The translations under genes and the position numbers were made by a program. From Accumulibacter sp964420975 (lineage in GTDB: Bacteria > Pseudomonadota > Gammaproteobacteria > Burkholderiales > Rhodocyclaceae), in assembly GCA_964420975.1 (NCBI GenBank), contig CAYQVH010000008.1, forward strand, positions 62,001 through 126,000: a stretch of DNA of 64,000 bases, written 5' to 3'. Under the pieces are notes generated by a model, which was given only the letters and a program-made list of their open reading frames with translations, had not been told where the DNA came from and did not search any database. Of this stretch, positions 50,985 through 60,057 are shown in pieces (position 1 is the stretch's first letter; each line of letters begins with the position of its first letter).

Positions 50985-51824
50985 ATGTCCCGACACGCCG
51001 CCGCGACACCGCCGATCGTGCTTAGCTTTGCCGCCAGCGATCCGTCGGGCGGCGCCGGATTGCAGGCCGACCTGTTGACCCTCGCGGCAAACGGCTGTCA
51101 TCCGCTGTCGGTGGTCACCGCGCTGACCGTGCAGGACTCTACAGGCGTTGCCGATGTGACGGCGGTTGCGGCGTGGCAGGTCGAGGCGCAAGCGCGCGCC
51201 TTGCTGTGCGAGATGTCGGTCGCGGCTTTCAAACTTGGTGTGGTCGGCAGCGTCGAAAACATAGCCGTGATCGCCGCGATCCTTGCCGACTATCCAGCGA
51301 TCCCGGTAGTTTTCGATCCGGTACTCGCCTCCGGACGCGGTGACAGATTCGCCGACCCGGAGATGATCGTTGCCATGCGTCGACTGCTGCTGCCACGGAC
51401 CTGTGTGCTCACTCCCAATACGCTCGAGGCACGGCGTCTGGCAGCGGACGAAGAGACGCAGGCGATGACCCTCGAGGCGTGCGCGCAAGCGCTGTTGCGG
51501 GACGGCTGTGCTTACGTCTTGTTGACGGGAACGCACAGCGACGGTGAGGCGGTGGTCAACCGGCTCTACGGCCAACCCGATCGCCTCTTGCGCTGCGATA
51601 GCTGGCAGCGGCTTCCGGGCAGTTATCACGGCTCCGGATGTACGCTTGCCGCGGCAGTTGCCGCATTTCTCGCCCAGGGTCTGGCGGTGGACGAGGCGGC
51701 ACGGGCGGCGCAAGCGTACACGTGGCGCGCGTTGTCAGCCGGTTTTCGACCGGGGAAAGACCAGTACTTCCCCGATCGCTGCTTCCGTTGGCGGACGCAC
51801 GGTGGTACAACGAGCGATGCTTGA
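50985..51824 (+). CDS. thiD: Hydroxymethylpyrimidine/phosphomethylpyrimidine kinase
   Basis: The 279-residue ribokinase-fold enzyme phosphorylates HMP and HMP-P in thiamine synthesis. It has VLSFAASDPSGGAGLQADLLTL at the N-terminus, VVFDPVLASGRGD, LTPNTLEARRL and the anion-hole YHGSGCTLAAAVAAFLAQG. ATG 50985 is chosen over TTG 50964. Its stop overlaps the thiE start by eight bases, so the pair is coupled. Confidence 0.95.
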   Translation: MSRHAAATPPIVLSFAASDPSGGAGLQADLLTLAANGCHPLSVVTALTVQDSTGVADVTAVAAWQVEAQARALLCEMSVAAFKLGVVGSVENIAVIAAILADYPAIPVVFDPVLASGRGDRFADPEMIVAMRRLLLPRTCVLTPNTLEARRLAADEETQAMTLEACAQALLRDGCAYVLLTGTHSDGEAVVNRLYGQPDRLLRCDSWQRLPGSYHGSGCTLAAAVAAFLAQGLAVDEAARAAQAYTWRALSAGFRPGKDQYFPDRCFRWRTHGGTTSDA

Positions 51825-52485
51825 CGCGCCGACCACGCCGCTGAGCGGCCTTTACGCGATCACTCCCGGCGACGTGTCGCCCTCGGCCTTGCTGGCTGGC
51901 GTCGCGGCCGCGGTGGGCGGTGGCGCGCGGATCGTTCAGTATCGCGACAAGGGGGCCGATGCGGCGCGGCGCGGAGACTTGGCGCGCGCCCTGTTGGCAC
52001 TCTGCCGGCAGATGGGGGCGCGCCTGTTGATCAACGACGACCTCGATCTCGCGCGGGAGATCGACGCCGACGGGGTCCATCTCGGCGCCAGTGATGGCGA
52101 TCTGCGTGCTGCGCGAGACGCGCTGGGGCGGCGGCGTCTGCTCGGGGCGTCGTGCTACGCCAGTTTCGAGCAAGCCCGAGTCGCCGCGGCGGCAGGGGTC
52201 GATTATCTGGCTTTTGGCGCAGTGTATCCTTCGACGACCAAGCCGCACGCGGTTCACGCTCCGTTGTCGCTGTTTTCGCGCTGCCGGCGCGAGCTGCAGG
52301 TACCCGCCTGCGCCATTGGCGGGGTGACGGTAGACAACGCGCCGATCTTGCTGGCGGCGGGCGCGGATCTGCTGGCAGTAATCAGCGACCTCTTTTCAGC
52401 GACGGACATCGCGGCGCGCGCTGCCGCATATCAATCACTTTTCAAGGAAACCAGGCGTGATAGCTCGCAACCAGGCGTTGTTTGA
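51817..52485 (+). CDS. thiE: Thiamine phosphate synthase
   Basis: The 222-residue TIM barrel joins HMP-PP and the thiazole phosphate. It has GLYAITPGD, IVQYRDKGADAARR, LLINDDLDLAREIDADGVHLG, AFGAVYPSTTKP and ACAIGGVT. ATG 51817 lies inside thiD. The C-terminal 9 codons overlap the hemL start (GTG 52457), an unusual 29-base overlap, so the thiE ending may be slightly longer than its relatives. Confidence 0.95.
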   Translation: MLDAPTTPLSGLYAITPGDVSPSALLAGVAAAVGGGARIVQYRDKGADAARRGDLARALLALCRQMGARLLINDDLDLAREIDADGVHLGASDGDLRAARDALGRRRLLGASCYASFEQARVAAAAGVDYLAFGAVYPSTTKPHAVHAPLSLFSRCRRELQVPACAIGGVTVDNAPILLAAGADLLAVISDLFSATDIAARAAAYQSLFKETRRDSSQPGVV

Positions 52486-53761
52486 ACGCGCACAAGCATG
52501 CATTCCGGGTGGCGTCAATTCGCCGGTCAGAGCGTTTCGTTCAGTGGGCGGAACGCCTCGATTCATCGCCAGCGGGTCCGGGGCGCGCATTACCGACGCC
52601 GACGGGAAGACCTACCTCGACTATGTTGGCTCGTGGGGACCCCTGATCGTCGGTCATGCGCATCCGTCAGTGGTCGCCGCTGTTCAGGAAGCGGCGCGTC
52701 ACGGTCTTTCGTTCGGCGCGCCGACCGAGAGCGAGGTGTTGATCGCCGAGTTGCTGTGCAGGCTGTTGCCGTCAATGGAAATGGTTCGCCTGGTGAGTTC
52801 GGGAACCGAGGCAACGATGAGCGCGATCCGCCTGGCTCGCGGTTACACCGGGCGTGACCTGCTGCTCAAGTTTGAAGGCTGTTATCACGGCCATTCCGAC
52901 AGCTTGCTGGTGAAGGCGGGATCGGGACTGTTGACGCTCGGTCATCCCAGTTCCGGTGGCGTGCCGGCCGATCTCGCCAGGCATACGCGGGTCCTCGACT
53001 ACAACGACTGCGCGGCGCTCGAGGCGGCGTTCGCCGCGCACGGCGAGCGCATTGCGGCGGTAATCGTCGAGCCGGTGGCCGGCAATATGAACCTCGTCGT
53101 GCCACAGAAGGCGTTTCTGTCGACCCTGCGCGACCTATGTACCCGGCACGGGGCCGTGCTCGTCTTCGACGAAGTGATGACCGGCTTTCGCGTCGGCGCC
53201 GGCGGTGCCCAGGGGCTGTTTGGCATCACGCCCGACCTGACGACGCTCGGCAAGGTAATCGGCGGTGGCATGCCGGTCGGCGCCTTTGGTGGGCGGCGCG
53301 AGATCATGTCGCGCATCGCGCCGCTGGGGCCGGTCTACCAGGCCGGGACCTTGTCTGGCAACCCGGTGGCGGTCGCTGCCGGCCTGGCGACGCTGCAGCT
53401 GGTGCAGGAAGCCGGCTTTTACGAGCGCCTGGGCGAGCGTAGCCGGCAGTTGGTCGACGGTCTGCAGTCGGCGGCCGCCAGACACGGGGTGACGTTTTCC
53501 GCGCAGTCGGTCGGTGGCATGTTCGGCGTCTATTTTCGCGATCAGTGTCCGCAGACGTACGCCGAAGCGATCGCCTGCGACGCGGCGTCGTTTAACCACT
53601 TTTTCCACGGCATGCTCGCCGCAGGTCACTATTTCGCCCCGTCGGCGTTTGAGGCGGGCTTTGTTTCCGCGGCGCACAGCCAGGGCGATGTCGCCGAGAC
53701 CGTCGCGGCTGCCGACCGCGTTTTCGCCGCTTGGCCGGATCTGAGCGGCAGCGCGCGATAG
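52457..53761 (+). CDS. hemL: Glutamate-1-semialdehyde 2,1-aminomutase
   Basis: The 434-residue PLP enzyme makes 5-aminolevulinate in the C5 heme pathway. GTG 52457 gives MIARNQALFERAQACIPGGVNSPVRAF, the family start. It has LVSSGTEATMSAIRLARG, VLVFDEVMTGFR and the PLP lysine K266 in TTLGKVIGGGMPVGAFGG. Its heme intermediate would feed HemJ. Start overlaps thiE. Confidence 0.96.
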   Translation: MIARNQALFERAQACIPGGVNSPVRAFRSVGGTPRFIASGSGARITDADGKTYLDYVGSWGPLIVGHAHPSVVAAVQEAARHGLSFGAPTESEVLIAELLCRLLPSMEMVRLVSSGTEATMSAIRLARGYTGRDLLLKFEGCYHGHSDSLLVKAGSGLLTLGHPSSGGVPADLARHTRVLDYNDCAALEAAFAAHGERIAAVIVEPVAGNMNLVVPQKAFLSTLRDLCTRHGAVLVFDEVMTGFRVGAGGAQGLFGITPDLTTLGKVIGGGMPVGAFGGRREIMSRIAPLGPVYQAGTLSGNPVAVAAGLATLQLVQEAGFYERLGERSRQLVDGLQSAAARHGVTFSAQSVGGMFGVYFRDQCPQTYAEAIACDAASFNHFFHGMLAAGHYFAPSAFEAGFVSAAHSQGDVAETVAAADRVFAAWPDLSGSAR

Positions 53762-53766
53762 CGAAC

Positions 53767-55092
53767 GTGAACCAGCGCCCGCAACGCGCGCGTCTGATCG
53801 CCATCGGGGTGCTGGCCCTGTTCGCCGGCATTGCCCGCTCCGAGCAGCTGCCGCCAGCGCCGGTTGACCTCGGCGAAGTTCGACGCAACGCGCAGGGAAA
53901 GCTGGAGGTGGTCAAACCCGTGTCGACCGGCGTTGTTGAGCGTGGCGTACCTGCCGGTCGTGTCGGCGAAGCCTTCGCCACGGGAACGACGCCCGCGGCT
54001 TCCGGCCGAGTCATTGTCGTCGGCCCGCAGGAAGCCGTGACCAGCATCAAGGAAGCCGCACGTCTGGCGCGCGATGGCGACACGATCGAGATTCTGCCCG
54101 GCGACTATCGGCAGCAGGCGGTCGTCTGGCTGCAGAGCCGGCTGACGATTCGCGGCAAGGGGAGGCGCCCGGTCTTGTTTGCCGACGGAGATAGCGCCGA
54201 GGGCAAAGCGTTGTGGGTCGTGCGCAACGCCGAAATGCTGATCGAAAACATCGAGTTTCGTGGCGTGCGCGTGGCTGACGGTAACGGCGCCGGCATCCGC
54301 TTTGAGAAGGGGCACCTGCGGATCGTCGGATGTGGATTCTTCGACAACGAGATGGGCGTCCTGACCAGCAATCACGCCGACGCGGTGCTCGAGGTCGAGG
54401 ACAGCGAGTTTGGCGCGGCTCCGAAGCACGCCGGCGCGCTGCATCATTTGTTGTACGCCGGGACGATCGCTCGCCTGAGCGTGCGGGGAAGTCGCTTGCA
54501 GCAAGGATTTCGCGGGCACCTGATCAAGTCGCGGGCGAGAGAAAGTGTCATTGGCTACAACCTGCTCGTCGACGGTCCGGGTGGCCGGGCGTCGTACGAA
54601 CTCGAATTTCCGAATGGCGGCGTCGCCTGGGTGATTGGCAATGTCATCGGACAAAGCGCCAACACGGACAACGATGTTCTCGTCTCCTACGGCGCCGAAG
54701 GGCAGAAATGGCCCGACAACGCGCTTTACCTGGCGCACAACACGCTACTTGACGAGACGAGTGGCGGGCGTTTCCTGCGCGTCTGGGCTGACCGCCTGCC
54801 GGCGGCGACGGAGGTCTGGGCGATCAACAACCTGACTGTCGGTCACGGCACGTTCGCGCTGCAGGCTCCCGGTCGCTACGACGGCAATCACTCGGTGACC
54901 GACCGCACGGCATTGTCCGACGTCGAAAATTTCGACTTCCGCTTGCCGAGCAATTCGCCGCTGCGCGGCAAGGCAACGGCTCCCGGTTCGGTCCGCGGAC
55001 GCAACTTGACGCCGGTCGCCGAATTCCGGTTGCCAGCCGGTACCCGACCGTTGACGCCGGGCAAGCCGTTGTCGCCGGGCGCGTTGCAGTAA
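53767..55092 (+). CDS. Exported right-handed parallel beta-helix protein
   Basis: The 441-residue protein starts at GTG 53767, five bases after hemL. A signal peptide (hydrophobic core ARLIAIGVLALFAGIARS, cleavage near ARSEQ) is followed by a linker and repeated short beta-helix turns: IKEAARLARDGDTIEILPGDY, LTIRGKG, AEMLIENIEFRGVRV, LRIVGCGFFDNEMGVL, VLEVEDSEFG and WVIGNVIGQSANT. Such folds occur in polysaccharide lyases and surface adhesins. No catalytic triad or family name is clear. It is probably periplasmic and binds or modifies a polymer, by inference from fold only. Confidence 0.75.
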   Translation: MNQRPQRARLIAIGVLALFAGIARSEQLPPAPVDLGEVRRNAQGKLEVVKPVSTGVVERGVPAGRVGEAFATGTTPAASGRVIVVGPQEAVTSIKEAARLARDGDTIEILPGDYRQQAVVWLQSRLTIRGKGRRPVLFADGDSAEGKALWVVRNAEMLIENIEFRGVRVADGNGAGIRFEKGHLRIVGCGFFDNEMGVLTSNHADAVLEVEDSEFGAAPKHAGALHHLLYAGTIARLSVRGSRLQQGFRGHLIKSRARESVIGYNLLVDGPGGRASYELEFPNGGVAWVIGNVIGQSANTDNDVLVSYGAEGQKWPDNALYLAHNTLLDETSGGRFLRVWADRLPAATEVWAINNLTVGHGTFALQAPGRYDGNHSVTDRTALSDVENFDFRLPSNSPLRGKATAPGSVRGRNLTPVAEFRLPAGTRPLTPGKPLSPGALQ

Positions 55093-55144
55093 GTGAAAGA
55101 CTCGATGACGCGAGCTGACGGCAACGACGGTGGCTGCGCGCGCG

Positions 55145-56911
55145 TTAGCCGAGACCCTTGAGCAAGGCGAGAAAGTTTTCGGCGTTCTTGAAACCGATCA
55201 CACGGACGCCGTCGATCTCCTTGCCGCGGGCGTCGAAGAAGATAATTCCCGGCGGTCCAAAGAGACCGAACCGTCGCAGGAGTTCTTGGTCGTCGCGCGT
55301 GTTGGCGGTCACGTCGGCCTGCAGCAAGGTCCAGCCCGCGAGACGGGTCTGGACCCGTGGATCGGCGAAGGTGAAGCGCTCCATCTCCTTGCAGGAGACG
55401 CACCAGTCGGCGTAGAAGTCGAGCAGTACGGGTTTTCCAGCGTTCTGTAGGCGGTGTTCGAGTTCGGCCAGCGAGCGTACGCGGACGAAGGGCTGCGCCG
55501 CCGGTTCGCTGCCGGCACCGGCACTGCGCAGCACGGAGAGCGGTTGCAGCGGATCGCGCGAGCCGGCGAGCGTACCGACGAGCAGAGCGGCACCGCACAG
55601 CAACATGACGATGCCGATCCCTTTCCAGAAGCGCTGCCAGCCGCGGGCGTGTGGTGGTAAGGGGTCGAGCGCGTGGAGATAGACCGCGGGCACGATCAGC
55701 AACAGCGCCCAGGCGAGCATCTGGACGACTGGTGGAATTACCGGCGTGACCAGCCAGACGGCGGTGGCGAGCAAGACGACGCCAAACGCCTTCTTCACGG
55801 CCTCCATCCACGGTCCCGATTTCGGGAGCAGGGTTCCGGCCGACAGTCCGACAGCGAGCAGCGGTGTTCCCATGCCGAGCGCGAGTACAAAGAGCGCTGT
55901 TCCGCCAAGCCAGGCGTCGCCGGTCTGGCCGATGTAGAGCAGTGCTCCAGCCAGCGGCGCAGCGACGCAGGGGCCGACGATCAATGCCGAGAGCGCTCCC
56001 ATCGCCGCGACGCCCGGCAAGGATCCGCCTTGGAGGTGACGCGCCTCGTCAGAAACCTTGCTTTGCAGGAAGATCGGCAGCTGGAGTTCGTAGAAGCCGA
56101 ACATTGACAAGGAAAGGACGACAAACACGACGGCGAAACTACCCAGAACCCACGGGTTCTGCAGTGAGGCAGCGAGCAAGGTACCGGTTAGCGCCGCCGC
56201 GACGCCGGCCGCGGCGTAGGTAATCGCCATTCCGAGGACATAGCTCAACGAGAGCAGAAAGCCGCGCAGGTGGGAGACGCCGTGGCCGTCTTGTCCGGAG
56301 CCGACGATGATGCTCGAAAGAATGGGGATCATCGGAAAGACGCAAGGCGTCAGCGACAGCAACAGTCCAAAGCCGAAGAAGCTGATCAGCAGCAGCCACC
56401 CTTCGCGCTGGTGAAAAAGTCGCGCGATGCGCCCCGAGTCGTCGCCGGCGATCTCGCGGCCGCTGTCGACGGTGGTGGCACCGACGCTGGCCGACGCCGG
56501 CAGCTCAAGGGTTAGTGTTTGCTGTTGCGGCGGGTAGCAGATGCCGGCGTCGGCGCAGCCTTGTGAGCTGATGCGCAAGGTGACTTGACGGTCTCCGCCT
56601 GCGTTTTCGAGAGGGAGCCGAATCGCGACCTCCTGGTAGTACACCTCGACCTTGCCGAAAGTCTCGTCGTCCTTTGCTTTACCCGGCGGCAGGATCGCCG
56701 GGCCGAGGCGGATCGTCGCCGGCTCGACGACGAAACGGAACTTGTCGCGGTAAAGGTAGTAACCTTTGGCGATCTGGTAACGAACTTCAATCGTCGTCGC
56801 GTCGAGCGCGCGCGCGGTCGGCCGAAAGGCGACCGCCGGGTCGAGAAACTCGTCACCGGATGCCGGCAACGCCAGGCACAGAAATACAAACAGCAGCCAG
56901 CGAATGGTCAT
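55145..56911 (-). CDS. dsbD: Thiol:disulfide interchange protein DsbD
   Basis: The 588-residue protein begins MTIRWLLFVFLCLALPASGDE (signal). The N-terminal domain has C119 and C125 (CADAGICYPP). The membrane domain has C190 in LTPCVFPM and C315 in VGPCVAAPL, with eight helices. The C-terminal thioredoxin domain has the C504-C507 pair (DWCVSCKE). It moves electrons from cytoplasmic thioredoxin to periplasmic DsbC and cytochrome maturation. ATG 56911 overlaps the cutA stop (ATGA). All six redox cysteines are present. Confidence 0.96.
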   Translation of the reverse strand: MTIRWLLFVFLCLALPASGDEFLDPAVAFRPTARALDATTIEVRYQIAKGYYLYRDKFRFVVEPATIRLGPAILPPGKAKDDETFGKVEVYYQEVAIRLPLENAGGDRQVTLRISSQGCADAGICYPPQQQTLTLELPASASVGATTVDSGREIAGDDSGRIARLFHQREGWLLLISFFGFGLLLSLTPCVFPMIPILSSIIVGSGQDGHGVSHLRGFLLSLSYVLGMAITYAAAGVAAALTGTLLAASLQNPWVLGSFAVVFVVLSLSMFGFYELQLPIFLQSKVSDEARHLQGGSLPGVAAMGALSALIVGPCVAAPLAGALLYIGQTGDAWLGGTALFVLALGMGTPLLAVGLSAGTLLPKSGPWMEAVKKAFGVVLLATAVWLVTPVIPPVVQMLAWALLLIVPAVYLHALDPLPPHARGWQRFWKGIGIVMLLCGAALLVGTLAGSRDPLQPLSVLRSAGAGSEPAAQPFVRVRSLAELEHRLQNAGKPVLLDFYADWCVSCKEMERFTFADPRVQTRLAGWTLLQADVTANTRDDQELLRRFGLFGPPGIIFFDARGKEIDGVRVIGFKNAENFLALLKGLG

Positions 56912-57261
56912 TGGCAATCGGCGTCGCTCGGCGTGGCTGGCTCGGGCACGGTGATTTCATGGGTCAACCAGGCCAGATATTCGGGCAGTCCGTGTGCGAT
57001 CGGCAGGGCGAGAATTTCCGGCACGGTGTACGGGTGAAGCCGCCGGATCGCCGCCTCCAGCGCTGGGTAGTGTTCGTCGGTGGTCTTGATCAGCAAGGGA
57101 ATTTCGCTCGCGCTTTCGACCTTGCCCTGCCAGTGGTAAAGCGACCGGCACGGCGCCAGGACGTTGACGCAGGCGGCGAGACGGCGGTCGATGACTTCGG
57201 CCGCCAGCGTATCGGCAGTTGCCGGGTCGGGGACGTTGGTAAGCACGAGCAGGGCAGTCAC
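56908..57261 (-). CDS. cutA: Divalent-cation tolerance protein CutA
   Basis: The 117-residue protein starts at GTG 57261. It has the CutA core LLVLTNVPDPATADTLAAEVIDRRLAACVNVL and SLYHWQGKVESASEIPLLIKT followed by HPYTVPEILALPI. CutA forms trimers and is linked to copper tolerance in E. coli, where it also precedes dsbD. The stop overlaps the dsbD start. Confidence 0.95.
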   Translation of the reverse strand: MTALLVLTNVPDPATADTLAAEVIDRRLAACVNVLAPCRSLYHWQGKVESASEIPLLIKTTDEHYPALEAAIRRLHPYTVPEILALPIAHGLPEYLAWLTHEITVPEPATPSDADCQ

Positions 57262-57284
57262 GCGGCGTATTTTACTCCCTCGCG

Positions 57285-58070
57285 TTAGCTCAGCAGGCGA
57301 CGCCGGGTAAAGAGGCAGGCGAGATAGAAACCGATGGCCGCCATCGCAAGGAGCGCCCCGACGTGCAGCGCAACGTCGGCTGGCAACTCGCCCAACAGTA
57401 GCGGCCGAGCCAGCGCGACAGCGTGGGCCAGGGGCAGCACGCTGGCCGCTGCCTGGAGTGCGGCGGGCAGCTGATCAACGGGAAAGAAGACGCCCGAAAC
57501 CAGGAGCATCGGCGTGATGAAGAGCGTGAAGTAGTACATGAAAAAGTCGTACGACGGCGCCAGCGCGCAGACGATCAGACCGAGAGCCGCAAAGGCGAGT
57601 CCGGTGAGGAAGATCAGCGGCACGATCCACAACGCGAGCGGCGACGAGGTGAGGCCGAGCGCAGCAACGACGATGAGGATCGCGCTGCCGGCCATCAGGC
57701 TCTTGCTCGCCGCCCAGACGAGTTCGCCGCTGACCACCTCGTCAAGCGAGAGAGGGGTGTTGAGGATGGCGTCCCAGGTTTTCTGCACCTGCATGCGCGA
57801 GAACGCCGAGTAGAGGGCTTCGAAGGTTGCCGCGTTCATCGTGCTGGCGATAATGGTTCCGGCGGCGAGAAAGCGCGGGTAGTCGACTCCCTGCACCGAC
57901 GGCAACAGTCCGCCAAGGCCGTAGCCGAGGCCGAGCATGTAGATCAGGGGATCGGCGAGGTTGCCGAGGATCGAGGGGATTGCGAGCTTGCGCCAGACCA
58001 GAAAGTTGCGTCGCCATACCGGCAGCCAGCGCAGGCCGGGGCGAGGCAGGGTGAGCAGCGTCCGGTCCAT
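57285..58070 (-). CDS. ABC-2 type transporter permease (NodJ-like)
   Basis: The 261-residue protein has six membrane helices and an ABC-2 membrane domain: FLVWRKLAIPSILGNLADPLIYMLGLGYGLG, MNAATFEALYSAFSRMQVQKTWDAILNTPLSLDEVV and PMLLVSGVFFPVDQLP. It partners the preceding ATPase, which ends three bases before this start. The NodJ-like pair exports lipo-oligosaccharides in rhizobia; in non-symbionts the substrate is unknown. Confidence 0.9.
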   Translation of the reverse strand: MDRTLLTLPRPGLRWLPVWRRNFLVWRKLAIPSILGNLADPLIYMLGLGYGLGGLLPSVQGVDYPRFLAAGTIIASTMNAATFEALYSAFSRMQVQKTWDAILNTPLSLDEVVSGELVWAASKSLMAGSAILIVVAALGLTSSPLALWIVPLIFLTGLAFAALGLIVCALAPSYDFFMYYFTLFITPMLLVSGVFFPVDQLPAALQAAASVLPLAHAVALARPLLLGELPADVALHVGALLAMAAIGFYLACLFTRRRLLS

Positions 58071-58073
58071 TGT

Positions 58074-59000
58074 TCAGTCGCGCAGATCACGTCCGGTGAG
58101 CTTGAGGAAGACGTCTTCCAGATTGGCGGCGCGGTGTACGTAGCGGAGTCCGCCGCTGTCGCCGAGCGCAGCGACGAGTCGGGTGGCGTCGCGGCAATAG
58201 AAGAACGCCGTGTCGCCGGCGAGTTCGATCCGCTCGCCGAGTTGCCGGTGCTGCTGCGCCCAGTCGGCGACGGCGTCGCCGAAGATCTCGACGACCTGGG
58301 GTTCGATTTCGGCGGCGATCAGGTCGCGTGGCGCACCCTCGGCGATCAGACGGCCGTGGTCGAGAATGGCCAGACGATCACAAAGGCGCTCGGCTTCTTC
58401 CATGAAGTGCGTCGTCAGGATCAAGGTTTTGCCGCGTGACAGCAGGCGTTTCAAGCGGTCCCAGATCAGATGCCGGGCCTGTGGATCGAGTCCGGTCGTC
58501 GGCTCGTCGAGAAAGACGATGGTCGGATCATTGACCAGTGCGCGCGCCAGCGTCAGGCGTCGCTTCATGCCGCCCGAGAGGCTTTCGATCGGCGCCTCCT
58601 CCTTGCCGGCGAGTCCGGCAAAAGCCAGCAGTTCCGGAATGCGCGCTTGCAGAACGGGACGCGCCAACCCGAAGTAGCCGCCATAGACGAGCAGGTTTTC
58701 GCGTACCGTAAAGTTGGGATCCAGGTTGTCGGCTTGCGGTACGACGCCGACGTGCGCGCGTGCCGCGGTGGCGGCCGCCGGGATCGCGTGCCCGGCCAGT
58801 TCTATCTGACCGTCGTCGGGAGGCGTCAGTCCCAGACAGCAGCGCAGCGTCGTCGTCTTGCCGGCCCCGTTTGGGCCGAGGAGGCCGAAGCAGGTCGCTT
58901 CCGGAACGGCAAATGTGACCCCGGCGACGACCACCTCGCCGGCGTACGACTTGCGGAGTTCGCTGACCCGCAGCGCCGGTCGCGCGTTCAATGCCGCCAT
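58074..59000 (-). CDS. ABC exporter ATP-binding protein (NodI/DrrA-like)
   Basis: The 308-residue ATPase has Walker A GLLGPNGAGKTTTLR, signature LSGGMKRRLTLARAL, Walker B IVFLDEPTTGLD, the His switch ILTTHFMEEAERLCD, and a C-terminal regulatory region ending VFLKLTGRDLRD. It powers the permease encoded next. The start overlaps the upstream hydrolase gene by 13 bases, so the two are translationally linked. Confidence 0.93.
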   Translation of the reverse strand: MAALNARPALRVSELRKSYAGEVVVAGVTFAVPEATCFGLLGPNGAGKTTTLRCCLGLTPPDDGQIELAGHAIPAAATAARAHVGVVPQADNLDPNFTVRENLLVYGGYFGLARPVLQARIPELLAFAGLAGKEEAPIESLSGGMKRRLTLARALVNDPTIVFLDEPTTGLDPQARHLIWDRLKRLLSRGKTLILTTHFMEEAERLCDRLAILDHGRLIAEGAPRDLIAAEIEPQVVEIFGDAVADWAQQHRQLGERIELAGDTAFFYCRDATRLVAALGDSGGLRYVHRAANLEDVFLKLTGRDLRD

Positions 59001-59626
59001 GCGCGGCTGACGATCTCGCGAATGACGTGCAGGCGACGGTGAAAGAAATGATCAGCGCCAGGAACGACAACTACCGGCAAATCGAGCGGTCTTGCCCACT
59101 CGATGACGTTGGCTAGGGGCACGGTGGTGTCTTCCGAGCCATGAATGACGATCGTGTCGGCAGGAACCGCCTTCGTCTGGTAGCGACGCGCTCCCTCGAC
59201 GAAACCGGAAGCCGTCCCGACCAAGACCAGTCGTTGCGCCGGCTGGCCAGCGGCGACCAGCGCTTCGGCGACCCGTGTCTGCACGTAGGCGCCGAAGGAA
59301 AACCCGGCCAGCGCCACCGGCAGCTTGCCATAACGACACTTGGCTTCGGCGAGTACGGTCAGGAGATCTTCGGTCTCGCCTCGACCATCGTCATGTGCCC
59401 CTTCGCTCTGGCCAATGCCGCGAAAATTCGGGCGCAGGGCGACGTAATCGAAATGGTTGAAGGTGCGCGCCAACGTCTGCACCACCTTGTTGGTATTGCC
59501 GCCGCCGAACAGGGGGTGTGGATGCGCGATCAGGGCGATCCCGCGCGGCGCTCCGGGGTTCTCGATCAGAACCTCGATCTTTCCTGCCGGGCCATCGATC
59601 AGCAGCTGTTCGGGCAAAATCCCCAT
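58988..59626 (-). CDS. Alpha/beta hydrolase (COG2945 type)
   Basis: The 212-residue protein has the nucleophile in ALAGFSFGAYVQ (GFSFG), an acid in VIHGSEDTTVP and the catalytic His in GADHFFHRRL. An oxyanion region ALIAHPHPLFGGGNTNKVVQTLA lies near the start. Family members act on esters or peptides, but no substrate is known. It overlaps the ABC ATPase and follows the ferredoxin by 39 bases. Confidence 0.88.
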   Translation of the reverse strand: MGILPEQLLIDGPAGKIEVLIENPGAPRGIALIAHPHPLFGGGNTNKVVQTLARTFNHFDYVALRPNFRGIGQSEGAHDDGRGETEDLLTVLAEAKCRYGKLPVALAGFSFGAYVQTRVAEALVAAGQPAQRLVLVGTASGFVEGARRYQTKAVPADTIVIHGSEDTTVPLANVIEWARPLDLPVVVVPGADHFFHRRLHVIREIVSRAWRH

Positions 59627-59665
59627 TACGTGCCCTTGGCGTACGGCGCGCCGATCTGGCGCCGA

Positions 59666-59974
59666 TCAGATGCGTAGCCGATCGACGATACGTCCATGGA
59701 TCAAATGCTCCTGAATGATGTCTTCGACGTCTTCGTGGTCAACGTAGCTGTACCAGACGCCTTCGGGGTAGACGACGAGCAGCGGGCCCTGATCGCAGCG
59801 GTCCATGCAGCCCGCCTTGTTGATCCGCACCTTGCCGGCGCCCTTGAGCCGCAATTCGGCAATCCGGTCCTTGGCGTAGGTTTGTGCCGCCGTCGCGCCG
59901 GCGTTGTTGCAGCAGGTTTCGCCTTCGCCGCGTTGGTTGCAGCAGAAAAAGACGTGATACTTGTAGTGGCTCAT
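59666..59974 (-). CDS. Thioredoxin-like 2Fe-2S ferredoxin
   Basis: ATG 59974 with GAAGGAT upstream gives a 102-residue protein: YHVFFCCNQRGEG, then ETCCNNAG, then INKAGCMDRCDQGP. The cysteines C11/12, C21/22, C56 and C60 form the thioredoxin-like 2Fe-2S cluster of the Aquifex/Azotobacter type. C-terminal VYPEGVWYSYVDHEDVEDIIQEHL is typical. The partner is unknown. It is part of the hydrolase-ABC transporter group. Confidence 0.9.
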   Translation of the reverse strand: MSHYKYHVFFCCNQRGEGETCCNNAGATAAQTYAKDRIAELRLKGAGKVRINKAGCMDRCDQGPLLVVYPEGVWYSYVDHEDVEDIIQEHLIHGRIVDRLRI

Positions 59975-60057
59975 GGAAACCCATCCTTCGCACGGTCGGC
60001 AGTTCGCGGCGCTCGATTTTACCTTGATCAGGCGGGCAAACGGTTCGCCGTGCGGGT

